A stretch of 64,000 bases of DNA from Mycobacterium malmoense (GTDB lineage Bacteria > Actinomycetota > Actinomycetes > Mycobacteriales > Mycobacteriaceae). Below are positions 41,089-50,351 of this stretch, in pieces; the first letter of the stretch is position 1, and each line of letters starts with the position of its first letter. The position numbers and the translations under genes were made by a program. The stretch covers positions 2,790,001 to 2,854,000 of the forward strand of contig NZ_CP080999.1 of the NCBI RefSeq assembly GCF_019645855.1, written 5' to 3'. The notes beneath the pieces were generated by a model. That model saw only the letters and a list, made by a program, of their open reading frames with translations. It was not told the origin of the DNA and searched no databases.

Positions 41089-43329
41089 TTACTTCAGGTC
41101 GAACCGGTCACTGTTCATGACCTTGACCCAGGCGGCGACGAAGTCCTCGACGAACTTCCCCTGGTTGTCGTCCTGGGCATAGACCTCCGCCAGCGCACGC
41201 AATACCGAATTCGACCCGAACACAAGGTCATTCGCGGTCGCGGTCCACTTCAGAGCGCCCGAAGCCCGGTCGCGGCCCTCGTAGACGTTCTCCGCGGTCT
41301 CCGACGCCTTCCACTCCGTGCCCATGTCGAGCAGGTTGACGAAGAAGTCGTTGGTCAACGCGCCGGGCCTGTCGGTGAACACCCCATGCTTGGTGCCGCC
41401 GTGATTGGCGCCGAGGGCACGCAGGCCACCGATGAGCACCGCCGTTTCCGGTCCGGTCACGCCCAGCAGGTAGGCCCGCTCCAGCAGCAGCTGCTCTAGC
41501 GGAGCCTTCTCGCCGGGACGGATGTAGTTGCGGAACCCGTCGGCCCGCGGTTCGAGCACCGCGAACGACTCCACGTCGGTATTCTCCTGCGAGGCGTCGG
41601 TACGGCCCGGCGCGAAATGCACCGAGATCTCGTAGCCGGCATCCTTGGCCGCCTTCTCGACCGCCGCGGACCCGGCCAACACGATCAGGTCGGCCAGCGA
41701 GATCTTCTTGCCGCCGGACGCCGACGCATTGAACTCCTGTCGGATCCGCTCCAGCACGGGCAACACCTTGTCCAGCTCGGAGGGCTCGTTGACCTCCCAG
41801 CTCCGCTGCGGTTCGAGGCGCAGCCGGCCCCCGTTGGCGCCGCCCCGCTTGTCGGTGCGGCGGAAGCTCGACGCGGCCGACCAGGCCGTCTTCACCAGCT
41901 GCGGAACGGACAGGCCCGACTCGAGCACCTTGCCCTTCAACGCCGCGACGTCCTTCTCGTCGACCAGCTCGTGGTCGACGTCCGGAACGGGGTCCTGCCA
42001 CAGCTGCGGCTCGGCAATCCACGGCCCGAGGTAGCGGCTGATCGGCCCCATGTCACGGTGCAGCAGCTTGTACCACGCCTTGGCGAACGCCTCGGACAGC
42101 TCCTCGGGGTGGTCCAGCCAACGCCGCGTGATCTCGCGGTAGATCGGGTCCTCACGCAACGCGACGTCGGTGACCAGCATCGTCGGGGCGCGACCTGGCC
42201 CGCCGAACGGATCGGGGATTGTGCCCGCGCCCGCGCCGTCCTTCGCCGTGAACTGCCAGGCTCCGGCGGGACTCTTGGTGAGCTCCCATTCGTAGCCGTA
42301 GAGGTTCTGCAGGAACCCGTTGCTCCACTTGGTCGGGGTGGGCGTCCACACCACCTCCAGGCCGCTGGTGATGGCGTCCTTGCCCTTCCCGCTGCCGTAG
42401 GAGCTCTTCCAGCCCAGCCCCTGTTGCTCGATCGGGGCGGCCTCCGGCTCGGGACCGACCAGGTCGGCGTCACCGGCGCCGTGGGTCTTGCCGAAGCTGT
42501 GGCCACCGACGATGAGTGCGGCGGTCTCCTCGTCGTTCATCGCCATGCGGCCGAACGTCTCACGGATGTCGATCGCCGCGGCGACCGGATCCGGCTTGCC
42601 TTCGGGCCCTTCGGGATTGACGTAGATCAGGCCCATGGTGGTGGCGCCATACGGCTGCGCGAGGTCACGCTCGCCGGAGTAGCGCCTGTCGGTGCCCAGC
42701 CAGGTGTCCTCTTCCCCCCAGAGGACCTCTTCGGGTTCCCAGACGTCTTCGCGGCCGAAGCCGAAGCCGAAGGTCTTGAACCCCATCGACTCCAGGGCGC
42801 AGTTGCCGGCGAAGATGATCAGGTCCGCCCAGGAGATCTTGTTGCCGTACTTCTTCTTGACCGGCCACAGCAGCCTGCGCGCCTTGTCCAGGCTGACGTT
42901 GTCCGGCCAGCTGTTGAGCGGGGCGAAGCGCTGCATGCCCTGACCGCCGCCGCCGCGGCCGTCTTGAATGCGGTAGGTGCCCGCGGCATGCCAGCTCATC
43001 CGGATGAACAGGCCGCCGTAGTGGCCATAGTCGGCGGGCCACCAGTCCTGCGAGGTGGTCATCACCGAGAACACGTCCGCCTTGAGGGCGTCGGGATCGA
43101 GCTTGGCGAACTCCGCGGCGTAGTCGAAGTCCTCGCCCAGTGGGTTGGCCGCCGGCGAGTGCGGGTGCAGCGTCGACACGTCGATCTGGTCGGGCCACCA
43201 GTCCCGGTTCGTCAGGGGCGCGTGCTCCTTCGGTTTCGGGGACGGGATGACCGGGTTTTCGCTTTCGCTGGTGCTGGCCGTCGTGGTGTCCGGTTGCGGT
43301 GGGCGGCTTTGGGATATATCGGATGACAC
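41089..43329 (-). CDS. katG: Catalase-peroxidase KatG
   Basis: A 746-residue class I haem catalase-peroxidase that removes peroxide and activates isoniazid. The GTG at 43329 has a GGAAAGG ribosome site. Distal Arg110, Trp113 and His114 lie in RMSWHAAGTYR, and the cross-link partners Trp113, Tyr236 (GLIYVNPEG) and Met262 are all present. The proximal His277 is in VGGHSFGKTHG. Ser322 in KDAITSGLEVVW corresponds to Ser315 of M. tuberculosis, i.e. the isoniazid-susceptible residue. It lies 37 bases after furA and is surely co-transcribed. Confidence 0.97.
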   Translation of the reverse strand: MSSDISQSRPPQPDTTTASTSESENPVIPSPKPKEHAPLTNRDWWPDQIDVSTLHPHSPAANPLGEDFDYAAEFAKLDPDALKADVFSVMTTSQDWWPADYGHYGGLFIRMSWHAAGTYRIQDGRGGGGQGMQRFAPLNSWPDNVSLDKARRLLWPVKKKYGNKISWADLIIFAGNCALESMGFKTFGFGFGREDVWEPEEVLWGEEDTWLGTDRRYSGERDLAQPYGATTMGLIYVNPEGPEGKPDPVAAAIDIRETFGRMAMNDEETAALIVGGHSFGKTHGAGDADLVGPEPEAAPIEQQGLGWKSSYGSGKGKDAITSGLEVVWTPTPTKWSNGFLQNLYGYEWELTKSPAGAWQFTAKDGAGAGTIPDPFGGPGRAPTMLVTDVALREDPIYREITRRWLDHPEELSEAFAKAWYKLLHRDMGPISRYLGPWIAEPQLWQDPVPDVDHELVDEKDVAALKGKVLESGLSVPQLVKTAWSAASSFRRTDKRGGANGGRLRLEPQRSWEVNEPSELDKVLPVLERIRQEFNASASGGKKISLADLIVLAGSAAVEKAAKDAGYEISVHFAPGRTDASQENTDVESFAVLEPRADGFRNYIRPGEKAPLEQLLLERAYLLGVTGPETAVLIGGLRALGANHGGTKHGVFTDRPGALTNDFFVNLLDMGTEWKASETAENVYEGRDRASGALKWTATANDLVFGSNSVLRALAEVYAQDDNQGKFVEDFVAAWVKVMNSDRFDLK

Positions 43330-43366
43330 GGTATTCCTTTCCGGTGGTGAGTGATTCGGGCTGCGA

Positions 43367-43819
43367 TCACGGGAGTGATCCGGAATCTGTGGTCGAGCAG
43401 TCGGGGCACAGGCCCCAGTAGATGACTTCGGCCTCGTCCAGGACGAAGCCAACCAGAACGTTGTTGTCGTCCGATGGCGTCAGGCATGGCGCCTCGCCGA
43501 CCGCACAGTCGACGTCGGCAATGACGCCGCAGGACCGGCACACGACGTGGTGGTGGTTGTCGCCGACCCGGGCCTCGTAGCGGGCAACCAAACCCAACGG
43601 CTGGATCCGTCGAATCAGACCCACGGCGGTCAGCGCGTTCAGCACGTCGTACACGGCCTGGCGGGAGACATCGGGCAGCCCTCTTCGCACCGCCGTGAAG
43701 ATCGTCTCGGTGTCGGCGTGCGGCTGGGCGTGCACGGCTTCCAGGACCGCCACCCTGGGCCGCGTCACACGAAGATCGGCCATCCGCAGTTGGTCCGCGT
43801 AGTCGGCCGTCGAGGGCAC
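43367..43819 (-). CDS. furA: Ferric uptake regulator-type repressor FurA
   Basis: A 150-residue Fur-family repressor. The DNA-binding half contains MADLRVTRPRVAVLEAVHAQ and the recognition region DVSRQAVYDVLNALTAVGL. The metal-binding part has VGDNHHHVVCRSCGVIADVDC and the second Cys pair LCPDC. The GTG at 43819 (VPSTADYADQLR) fits FurA of other mycobacteria and sits six bases from the -10 element, indicating a leaderless message. It represses its own operon with katG. Confidence 0.95.
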   Translation of the reverse strand: MPSTADYADQLRMADLRVTRPRVAVLEAVHAQPHADTETIFTAVRRGLPDVSRQAVYDVLNALTAVGLIRRIQPLGLVARYEARVGDNHHHVVCRSCGVIADVDCAVGEAPCLTPSDDNNVLVGFVLDEAEVIYWGLCPDCSTTDSGSLP

Positions 43820-43825
43820 ATTGCC

Positions 43826-43855
43826 AATATGACGCACTTATCTGGAATCAGTCAA
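43826..43855 (-). promoter_or_regulatory. furA-katG promoter
   Basis: On the minus strand TTGACT (43850-43855) and CATATT (43826-43831) are separated by 18 bases. The -10 ends six bases before the furA GTG, so transcription would begin at or near the start codon. The TTGACTGATTCCAGA sequence matches the known mycobacterial furA promoter/FurA box. Confidence 0.8.
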
Positions 43856-43978
43856 GACTTTCCTGGAAGAGGGTGCGCAAACACGCGGTGAACGCGGCCC
43901 TTCGATTCGCGCACCGACACCCGGTTATCCGCATTCGACCGAAAGACGTTGCGCAACTGGGTAATTCGAGCCACGACC

Positions 43979-45031
43979 CTATTTGGCCTGGGCCGACTTC
44001 CGGTAGACGAGCCAGCGCAACTCGATCGGGGAGTCCGCACGCTCGACGTCGAACACGTCGAGGCCACTGGCCCATCCGTCGAACCAGCCGGTGGGTGGCC
44101 AGGCGCCTTCGGGCAAGTGGGTTTTCTCGTACTCGTAGGCCGAGTCGTCGGCGATGAACTCGAGGGGGAGCCGCTCCGCCGCGCTCGTCACCTCGTCCCG
44201 GGTGAAGATCATGGTGTTGCACTGTTGCCCGAATTCCCGCGCGGCGTCATCGGGGGTGTAACCCGGGCGCGCCAGGAACGCGTTGAACACCAAGCGTCCG
44301 CCGGGGGCCAGGCAATCCGCGGCGAGTTCGAACACGCCGCGCAACTCCTGAGTCGTCCGGAAGTCGGGCACCACCTCGGAGAGCACCATCAGCTGGTACT
44401 CCTCGCGGACACCCTCCATGGCGGTGAAGACGTCGCTCTGGATGACGCGCACGCCGAGCGATTCGCTTTCGGCCTCCGAGCGCATGACGTCGGCGAACTT
44501 CGGCGCCATCTCGACGGCGTCCACGGGGTGGCCGCGTCGGGCCAGGGCCAGGGCGTTGCGCCCGGTTCCCGCGCCGATGTCCAGCACCCGATACGTCGCG
44601 GGGTCGGCCGCCTCACGCGCCAGTGCCAGCACGCGCGCGTCCGGTTCGGTGCCGAACAGCGGCGGCGGCCGGGTGGCAACCCAGTGGTCGTAGTCGGCCT
44701 CGATCGACCGCCATTCGGCTTTGACGCGGTAGTTCAGGCCCGTTCCGAAGGGAACCTGGAACGAGATGACGATGTCCGAACGCTGCGAGGCCTTGAAGGC
44801 CTTCGCCACCTCGGCTTCCAGCACCGTCGCGAGCTGAGCGGATTGTTCGGCCGTGTACGCAACGCCCAGGCTGGCGCAGATGTTGCCACACAACCGAACG
44901 TACTCGTCGATCAGGCCGGGGACGGCCGGCACCGTGATTTGGCCCTCGGCCAGCGATCGGCGATACAACCGCCTGACCATCGCTTCGCGCAGCATCGACG
45001 GATCAAAAGGCCTGGCGGGCGGATCCTCCAC
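43979..45031 (-). CDS. SAM-dependent methyltransferase
   Basis: A protein of about 350 residues in two parts. The N-terminal 130 residues are helical (REAMVRRLYRRSLAEGQITV, EYVRLCGNICASLGV). The Rossmann methyltransferase follows with RVLDIGAGTGRNALALARRG, VDAVEMAPKFADVM and EEYQLMVLSEVVPDFR. The start is uncertain; GTG 45031 gives VEDPPARPFDPSM. No cytosolic partner is visible and the substrate is unknown. Confidence 0.75.
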   Translation of the reverse strand: MEDPPARPFDPSMLREAMVRRLYRRSLAEGQITVPAVPGLIDEYVRLCGNICASLGVAYTAEQSAQLATVLEAEVAKAFKASQRSDIVISFQVPFGTGLNYRVKAEWRSIEADYDHWVATRPPPLFGTEPDARVLALAREAADPATYRVLDIGAGTGRNALALARRGHPVDAVEMAPKFADVMRSEAESESLGVRVIQSDVFTAMEGVREEYQLMVLSEVVPDFRTTQELRGVFELAADCLAPGGRLVFNAFLARPGYTPDDAAREFGQQCNTMIFTRDEVTSAAERLPLEFIADDSAYEYEKTHLPEGAWPPTGWFDGWASGLDVFDVERADSPIELRWLVYRKSAQAK

Positions 45032-45254
45032 CAGAACTCTTCTACACGACCCGACCCGTGGTCGCACGATGGGAGCGTCCGACGCCGAGGCTTGGCCAGT
45101 CGGTTCGGCGCGGTATCGGTCACCTGTGGCCGCCGGACATGTACTACTAGAGGCGGTGCGATCGTTTGCTGGCTTGGTTCTGCTTGCCCGCCCAGTAGGC
45201 CGTCACCAAAGCCGTCAATGCCCTGGCGGCCCGTCAACCGATCGGAGGAAAGAT

Positions 45255-46574
45255 ATGGACTTCGCAGCACTGCCGCCGGAGGTTAACTCCGCGCGAATGT
45301 ACGCCGGGCCGGGGTCGGGACCGATGCTGGCCGCCGCCGCGGCCTGGGACGGATTGGCGGCCGCGCTGCACTCGGCGGCGAGCTCGTATCAGTCGGAGAT
45401 CGCGACGCTCACCGCCGGGCCCTGGCTGGGCCCGGCATCGACATCGATGGTCGCCGCCACGACCCCCCATGTGGCATGGACCAGAATCACCGCCGTGCAG
45501 GCCGAACAGGCCGCCAACCAGGCCAAGGCCGCGGCCGCCGCCTACGAGACGGCGTTCGCGGAAACGGTCGCGCCGCCGGTGGTCGCGGCCAACCGCGGCC
45601 TGCTGATGTCCCTGGTCGCGACGAACATCTTCGGCCAGAACACCCCGGCGATTGCGACCACCGAGGCGCAGTACTCCGAGATGTGGGCCCAAGACGCCTC
45701 CGCCATGTATGGCTACGCGGGTGCGTCGGCGTCGGCGACGACGCTGACGCCGTTCAACCCGCCACCGCAGGGCACCAGTCCAGGCGGGCCGGCAAGGCAA
45801 GCCGCCGCCGTCGGCCAAACCACCGGCACCTCCATCGGAAACGTGCAGGGCACCATCTCGTCGACCCAGCAGGCCTTGTCCGCCGCGCCCAGTGTGCTGA
45901 CCGGCCTTGCGACCCCGGCCGTGGCCGACCCCCTGACGCCGGCCGACCTGGTCAACCTCTTGGGGAGCCTGAGTGGAATTTTTGTCGACCCGGAAGTGGG
46001 AGCAGCGGGACTCGGCATCGACACAACGGCTCTTCCCTACGACGTCGTGGGTGCGCTGACCGGTTTCCACACGGATGACATCGTCAGCGGCTGGGCAGGA
46101 ATCGAGGCCTGGCCGGGCACAGAGGCGGCGCCACCATCGCCATTTCCGGTGATCACGAACCTGAGCGCCACAACGGTGTCGGCGGGCCTGGGCGAGGCAA
46201 ACACGATCGGGGCGTTGTCGGTGCCGCCGGCCTGGGCCACGGCGACGCCGGTGATACGCCCTCTCGCGATGGCGTTGCCGGCCACCAGCGCCGGCGCCGC
46301 CGCAGAAGCCTACGCGGGGAGCGCCGGAAGCGTGTTCAGCCAGATGGCCCTGGCGAGCATGGCCGGGCGTGCGATGGCCGGCACCGGTGTCCCGAGCCGC
46401 CGCGAGCGGGTCAGGACGGCCATGTGGGAGCCGACGGCATCGCCGCAGGGCTCAGCGGGCGGCCCGATCACGAGCATCGCCGCCGAGTTGCGTGAACTGG
46501 CCTCCCTGCATGACTCGGGAATCCTTACCGACGAGGAATTCAGCGACCAGAAAAAGAGACTGCTAAGCAATTAA
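45255..46574 (+). CDS. PPE family protein, SVP subgroup, with SHOCT-like C-terminus
   Basis: A 439-residue PPE protein, exported by type VII secretion usually with a PE partner. The N-terminal 180 residues form the PPE domain (MDFAALPPEVNSARMYAGPG; WLG turn at residues 57-59). The SVP motif is at 319-327 (GALSVPPAW). The last 29 residues (ELRELASLHDSGILTDEEF...KKRLLSN) look like a SHOCT short C-terminal domain, unusual for this family. The ATG at 45255 has a GGAGGAAAG ribosome site. No PE gene is adjacent. Confidence 0.92.
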   Translation: MDFAALPPEVNSARMYAGPGSGPMLAAAAAWDGLAAALHSAASSYQSEIATLTAGPWLGPASTSMVAATTPHVAWTRITAVQAEQAANQAKAAAAAYETAFAETVAPPVVAANRGLLMSLVATNIFGQNTPAIATTEAQYSEMWAQDASAMYGYAGASASATTLTPFNPPPQGTSPGGPARQAAAVGQTTGTSIGNVQGTISSTQQALSAAPSVLTGLATPAVADPLTPADLVNLLGSLSGIFVDPEVGAAGLGIDTTALPYDVVGALTGFHTDDIVSGWAGIEAWPGTEAAPPSPFPVITNLSATTVSAGLGEANTIGALSVPPAWATATPVIRPLAMALPATSAGAAAEAYAGSAGSVFSQMALASMAGRAMAGTGVPSRRERVRTAMWEPTASPQGSAGGPITSIAAELRELASLHDSGILTDEEFSDQKKRLLSN

Positions 46575-46707
46575 ACCCGTAGCAAATTATCGATCAGGGT
46601 AACAGTTGCCAATTGATTCTTAATGGAAACTGCGCGCTCCACCGGTAACCCGGCGTATCCGATCGCTTCGCATTACCGCCATCCGGTGAACGGCTTCCGG
46701 TAACTGC

Positions 46708-46740
46708 CGATGGCGGCACACTGCCGCCATCGCGGGTTTT
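46708..46740 (+). terminator. Hairpin with T-tract downstream of PPE gene
   Basis: CGATGGCGGCA (46708-46718) and TGCCGCCATCG (46722-46732) are perfect inverted arms around CAC, followed by GCGGGTTTT. It lies about 135 bases after the PPE stop and fits a factor-independent terminator. Confidence 0.65.
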
Positions 46741-46844
46741 GATGAAGGCCCCGATCTACGTGGTTGATACTCCGTCATCCCGCGCGGGGAAGGTGCTACG
46801 GTTTGCACGCTATTCGATTCTCTGACAGGTCTTCGTGAGCCATT

Positions 46845-47594
46845 ATGTTCAACCCACGCATCGCAACCGTGGCGGCGGGCGTGTACCTCGGCTACATCGG
46901 CATTGCCGGCGTTTCCCTCGTATCGGGGTGTGGCCCGGCGACGCTGTCAACGCCGACGACGAACCCGTCGCCAACCACCGGCGGTATGTACGTCAACGTG
47001 ACAGCGACACCGGCGGCCAGCGGCATGTACGGCAACCCGGCTGCGGCCGCCAAGTATTGGCAGCCGCAGTCGCTCGAGGACAACTGTGGGCTGATGTCGG
47101 TGGCCGACGTCGTCGGCGAAATCACCGGACATGCGCCCACGGAGCAGCAGATGGTCACTTTGGCGGAGAACACGCCCTCGGGGACCAACCCCGGTCCGAT
47201 CTACGCCCCTCGCGACGACCCGAGCCACTCGGGCGACGATAGCGGCACCGAAATGGCCGACGAGGTGGTGCTCCTCGACTACTACGGCATCAAATCGGCC
47301 ATGACGTACGCGGCGACGCCCGAGCAGACCGGGATCTCCGCGCTGGAGCGATACCTCAGCAACGACCGCAAGGTGATCGCCTGGGTCAATTCCGCAATCA
47401 TCTGGAACACCAGCGACCAGCGCACCAAGGCGGATCACTTCCTCGTCGTCACCGGGATCGACACCAACAAGGAGATCGTTCACCTCAACGACCCCGGCGC
47501 CGACCATGCCGACGAGCAGGTCACGATGACCACGTTCACGAACGCCTGGCGCACCGGCGAGGAGTCGATCGTCGTTACCGCGGCAATCAGCTGA
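46845..47594 (+). CDS. Exported C39-like peptidase, probable lipoprotein
   Basis: A 249-residue protein. The signal region ends in the lipobox-like LVSGC (Cys29), predicting lipidation. After a Thr/Pro-rich linker the C39-like papain-fold domain contains the nucleophile Cys in EDNCGLMSVADVVGEITG, the His in ADHFLVVTGID and the Asp in HLNDPGADHADEQ. Such proteins cleave peptides outside the membrane. The ATG at 46845 opens a plausible signal peptide. It is isolated, with no ABC transporter nearby, so it is not a classical bacteriocin-processing enzyme. Confidence 0.78.
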   Translation: MFNPRIATVAAGVYLGYIGIAGVSLVSGCGPATLSTPTTNPSPTTGGMYVNVTATPAASGMYGNPAAAAKYWQPQSLEDNCGLMSVADVVGEITGHAPTEQQMVTLAENTPSGTNPGPIYAPRDDPSHSGDDSGTEMADEVVLLDYYGIKSAMTYAATPEQTGISALERYLSNDRKVIAWVNSAIIWNTSDQRTKADHFLVVTGIDTNKEIVHLNDPGADHADEQVTMTTFTNAWRTGEESIVVTAAIS

Positions 47595-47687
47595 GGGTGT
47601 CAGGTTTTTCATTTTTATATTTACCCTCCCCGGACGACTCATATACTGTCGGCACCCTCGACGCCAACAAAAAAAGAAGGGCATGAA

Positions 47688-48011
47688 ATGTTTTCATCTC
47701 GCTGGCTGGCCAAACTGACTATTCCCGTGATGGTTGGCGCTGCCCTGACCACTGGCACCGCGATTGCGATGGCCGACAGCACCGATGACGCATACATCGC
47801 AAAGCTGCAGAGCCTCGGCTTCAATTGGTCCTCGGGGGGCGAGTCCGACATGATCTCAATCGGACACCAGATCTGCGCCGACCGCATGGCTGGCAAAACG
47901 CCGGATGCGATTGCCTCGGACATCCACTCCACGTTGAGTTCGAAAGGCTACTCGTTCGCAGACGTCACGGGGATGGTCAGCGCCGCGGAATCGACGTACT
48001 GCCCGGATTAG
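47688..48011 (+). CDS. Secreted DUF732 protein
   Basis: A 107-residue protein with an N-terminal signal peptide (residues 1-29, ending AIAMAD). The mature DUF732 domain has the usual pattern DDAYIAKLQSLGFNWSS, IGHQICADRMAGKTPDA and a final YCPD with paired Cys. The ATG at 47688 has an AGAAGGG ribosome site. DUF732 proteins are common secreted mycobacterial products without known function. Confidence 0.85.
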   Translation: MFSSRWLAKLTIPVMVGAALTTGTAIAMADSTDDAYIAKLQSLGFNWSSGGESDMISIGHQICADRMAGKTPDAIASDIHSTLSSKGYSFADVTGMVSAAESTYCPD

Positions 48012-48046
48012 TCGATTCCTGGGCCGCCGGTCTCAGCCGGTGTGCC

Positions 48047-48595
48047 TCAACGCCATTTAATGCCGCAGCCGATCGACGGTCGCTGGTTGGGGTCGACCGG
48101 CCGCCCGGCGAGCACGGCATCGACGGCAGCCCGAACGTCAGCCGCCGTCACCGGTAGGTCGTTCCCGGGGCGGGAATCGTCGAGCTGGCCACGGTAGACG
48201 AGTCGACGCTCGCCGTCGAAGACGAACGTGTCGGGCGTGCAGGCGGCGGAGAAGGCACGCGCCACGTCTTGCGTCTCGTCATAGAGGTACGGAAACGTCC
48301 AGCCGTGGCGGCTGGCCTCGGCGACCATTTGATCGGGCCCGTCCTGCGGGTAGGTGACGACGTCATTGCTGGAGATGCCGACCATCGCGACGCCCTGATC
48401 GGCGAGGTCGCGACCCAGCGCGGCGAGCCCGGCGGCGACGTGCTTGACGTACGGGCAGTGGTTACAGATGAAGGTGACGACCAGCGCTCGACCCGTCAGG
48501 TCGTCGAGGCTGACGGTCGCACCGGTGGCCGGCTCGGGCAGCGAAAATGGGGGAGCGGGGGTGCCAAGGGCGAGCATCGCGGACTCGATAGCCAT
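48047..48595 (-). CDS. Thioredoxin-like / AhpC-TSA family protein
   Basis: A 182-residue redoxin. The active-site region VVTFICNHCPYVKHVAAG carries a CxxC pair. ISSNDVVTYPQDGPDQM and PYLYDETQDVARAFSAACTPDTFVFD match the family of thioredoxin-fold proteins with a CNHCP motif. The start is ATG 48595. It is cytosolic and probably reduces or oxidises thiols; no partner is nearby. Confidence 0.82.
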   Translation of the reverse strand: MAIESAMLALGTPAPPFSLPEPATGATVSLDDLTGRALVVTFICNHCPYVKHVAAGLAALGRDLADQGVAMVGISSNDVVTYPQDGPDQMVAEASRHGWTFPYLYDETQDVARAFSAACTPDTFVFDGERRLVYRGQLDDSRPGNDLPVTAADVRAAVDAVLAGRPVDPNQRPSIGCGIKWR

Positions 48596-48847
48596 GCCAG
48601 CCAGATTAGTCGTGGCTTCCGCGCCTGGTTCGTCCGAATACGTCACACGCGTCCCTGGCGGGCGAGACGTCAGGAGCGCGCTGCGCAGCGGATCAATGGG
48701 CGATTTATGAATCCGCTATCGCATGCGCTATCGACTTCTTGGATCGTCTGATGGTCGGCAGCCGGTACTCATGTGAGCCATGTGATTATTGATGCCGCAG
48801 CCTGGCCCGACCTATCGCACACGACCCGGGCCTGTAGCCGCTGGCCG

Positions 48848-49510
48848 CTATGTGTTTGGAGACGCCGGGCCGAGCCTGTTGGCCGCGAAGGTCGCGGCCT
48901 GGTTGGTCATGCCGGACTGAATGTATGAAACGTGCGCCATGATGTTGCCGCCCGCGGAGCAAATCGGATCGTCGGGAGCGCACAAGCTGATGGTCTTGGC
49001 GGCGTACAGGGGGCTGATCGCCGGCAGCGGCTGGCCGCCCCACAACATGCTGGAGAACCCGCTGGACGGCTCACCGAAAAGGGCGACGGCGGCGACGTGA
49101 TCGGCTACCGGCGCCGGCATCGCCGTCGTGGCCAAATCGATCACGGTCGAGCCTTGCGAATATCCACCGAGCACGATTTTGGTGTTCGGGCAGCTGGCGA
49201 CGGTGTCCTGGACGTGGGCGCTCGCGTCGTTGGAGCCGGCGGTCGCGCTGTTGTGGTAGTCGTCGTTCGCCGGGTAATTCACGGCGTAGGCCCCGACGGA
49301 CCGCCCGCCAACCTGCGAGGTAAGCGAGTCGACGAACGCCTGGCCGACGTCGCCGAGGCCGGGCTCCTGATGGGTGCCACGCGCGAAAACCACGGCGACG
49401 TCGGAGCATGGGTCAGCGGAGGCGGCCGGTGTGACGATGGGCGCGCTCAGCACCGCCCACGCCGTCACGAGCGAAATGCCAACGATGCGAGCAAGGCGAC
49501 GTGCATTCAT
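48848..49510 (-). CDS. Cutinase-family (Culp) secreted esterase
   Basis: A 220-residue cutinase-like protein with a signal peptide ending AASADPCSD. It has the start signature DVAVVFARGTHQEPGLGDVG, nucleophile Ser in VLGGYSQGSTVIDL, Asp in CAPDDPICS and the catalytic His in MAHVSYIQSGM. It resembles CFP21-type Culp1. It acts outside the cell on ester lipids. It is shorter than the paralogue at 33600 because it lacks the long N-terminal hydrophobic segment. Confidence 0.92.
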   Translation of the reverse strand: MNARRLARIVGISLVTAWAVLSAPIVTPAASADPCSDVAVVFARGTHQEPGLGDVGQAFVDSLTSQVGGRSVGAYAVNYPANDDYHNSATAGSNDASAHVQDTVASCPNTKIVLGGYSQGSTVIDLATTAMPAPVADHVAAVALFGEPSSGFSSMLWGGQPLPAISPLYAAKTISLCAPDDPICSAGGNIMAHVSYIQSGMTNQAATFAANRLGPASPNT

Positions 49511-49580
49511 TTCCAAATGCTGACATACCGCCGGCGACGGCGTTGCACGCGGTGCCGTGCGCGGATTTGCAACGACGCGC

Positions 49581-50351
49581 TTAATGCCCGTCGCCGCGGG
49601 CGATCCGATCGGCGCGCCAACACGACGCCCGCATGGGGACGTCAATCACGTCAGCCCCCGGGAACCGCGCCTCCAGGGCGGCGCGGGCTTGGGCCAGCCG
49701 CCGCGCGCGGTCGTCCGCAGACGCGACGATGACCCGGCTGTAGGTGCCCAGCATCGCGACGACGTCCTCGACCGGCATCGTGCGCACGAATCGGAACGTC
49801 TCGCGCGCAATGTTGTGAAAGATCGACGGCTGCGGGAGAACGACGTCGAGGCGCCGCCGGATCCGGTCGGCCGATTCGGCCTCCGACGTGTCTTGGCCGG
49901 GCAGCCGGTCGAGGTTGCGCACCCAGTCCACCTCGCGGTCCCGGCTCGTCCAGATCAGGCCGAACCGACCGCCGTCCCGCAGGACTCGGCCGATCTCGGG
50001 CACGGCCCGTTCGTCGTCCATCCAGTGCCACGCCGACGAGACGAACACCGCGTCCGCGGACGCGTCGAGAAGCGGGATCGACTCACCACGGCCCTCGACG
50101 ACGCGGACCCCCGGGGATCGTGCCGTCAACACCTTGCGCATCCGCGCGTCGGGCTCGACGGCGATGACCTGCGCGGCTTTGTCCACCAGGGCTCGGGTGA
50201 ACAGCCCGGTGCCCGCGCCCACGTCGACGGCCACCTCGCAACCGGGCGGCACGAGCCAGTCCACCGCCTGTTGCGGAGGCTGCGGCCGCAGCCCGTCGTA
50301 GTCCTCCGCGACTGTTCCAAAGGACATCGCACGCTCTTGACGATCGGTCAC
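49581..50351 (-). CDS. SAM-dependent methyltransferase (Methyltransf_11)
   Basis: A 256-residue enzyme. Motif I is VAVDVGAGTGLFTRALVDKA, followed by VIAVEPDARMRKVL, a VVEGRGESIPLLDAS loop and the AVFVSSAWHWMDDERAVPEI pattern of small-molecule methyltransferases. It begins with ATG 50351. The substrate cannot be inferred; it is an isolated gene between the cutinase and the PPE gene. Confidence 0.82.
   Translation of the reverse strand: MTDRQERAMSFGTVAEDYDGLRPQPPQQAVDWLVPPGCEVAVDVGAGTGLFTRALVDKAAQVIAVEPDARMRKVLTARSPGVRVVEGRGESIPLLDASADAVFVSSAWHWMDDERAVPEIGRVLRDGGRFGLIWTSRDREVDWVRNLDRLPGQDTSEAESADRIRRRLDVVLPQPSIFHNIARETFRFVRTMPVEDVVAMLGTYSRVIVASADDRARRLAQARAALEARFPGADVIDVPMRASCWRADRIARGDGH

Noticed and set aside
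41617..43326. 569-codon frame antisense to katG
   Set aside because: Mirror of katG codon bias; no motifs or ribosome site.
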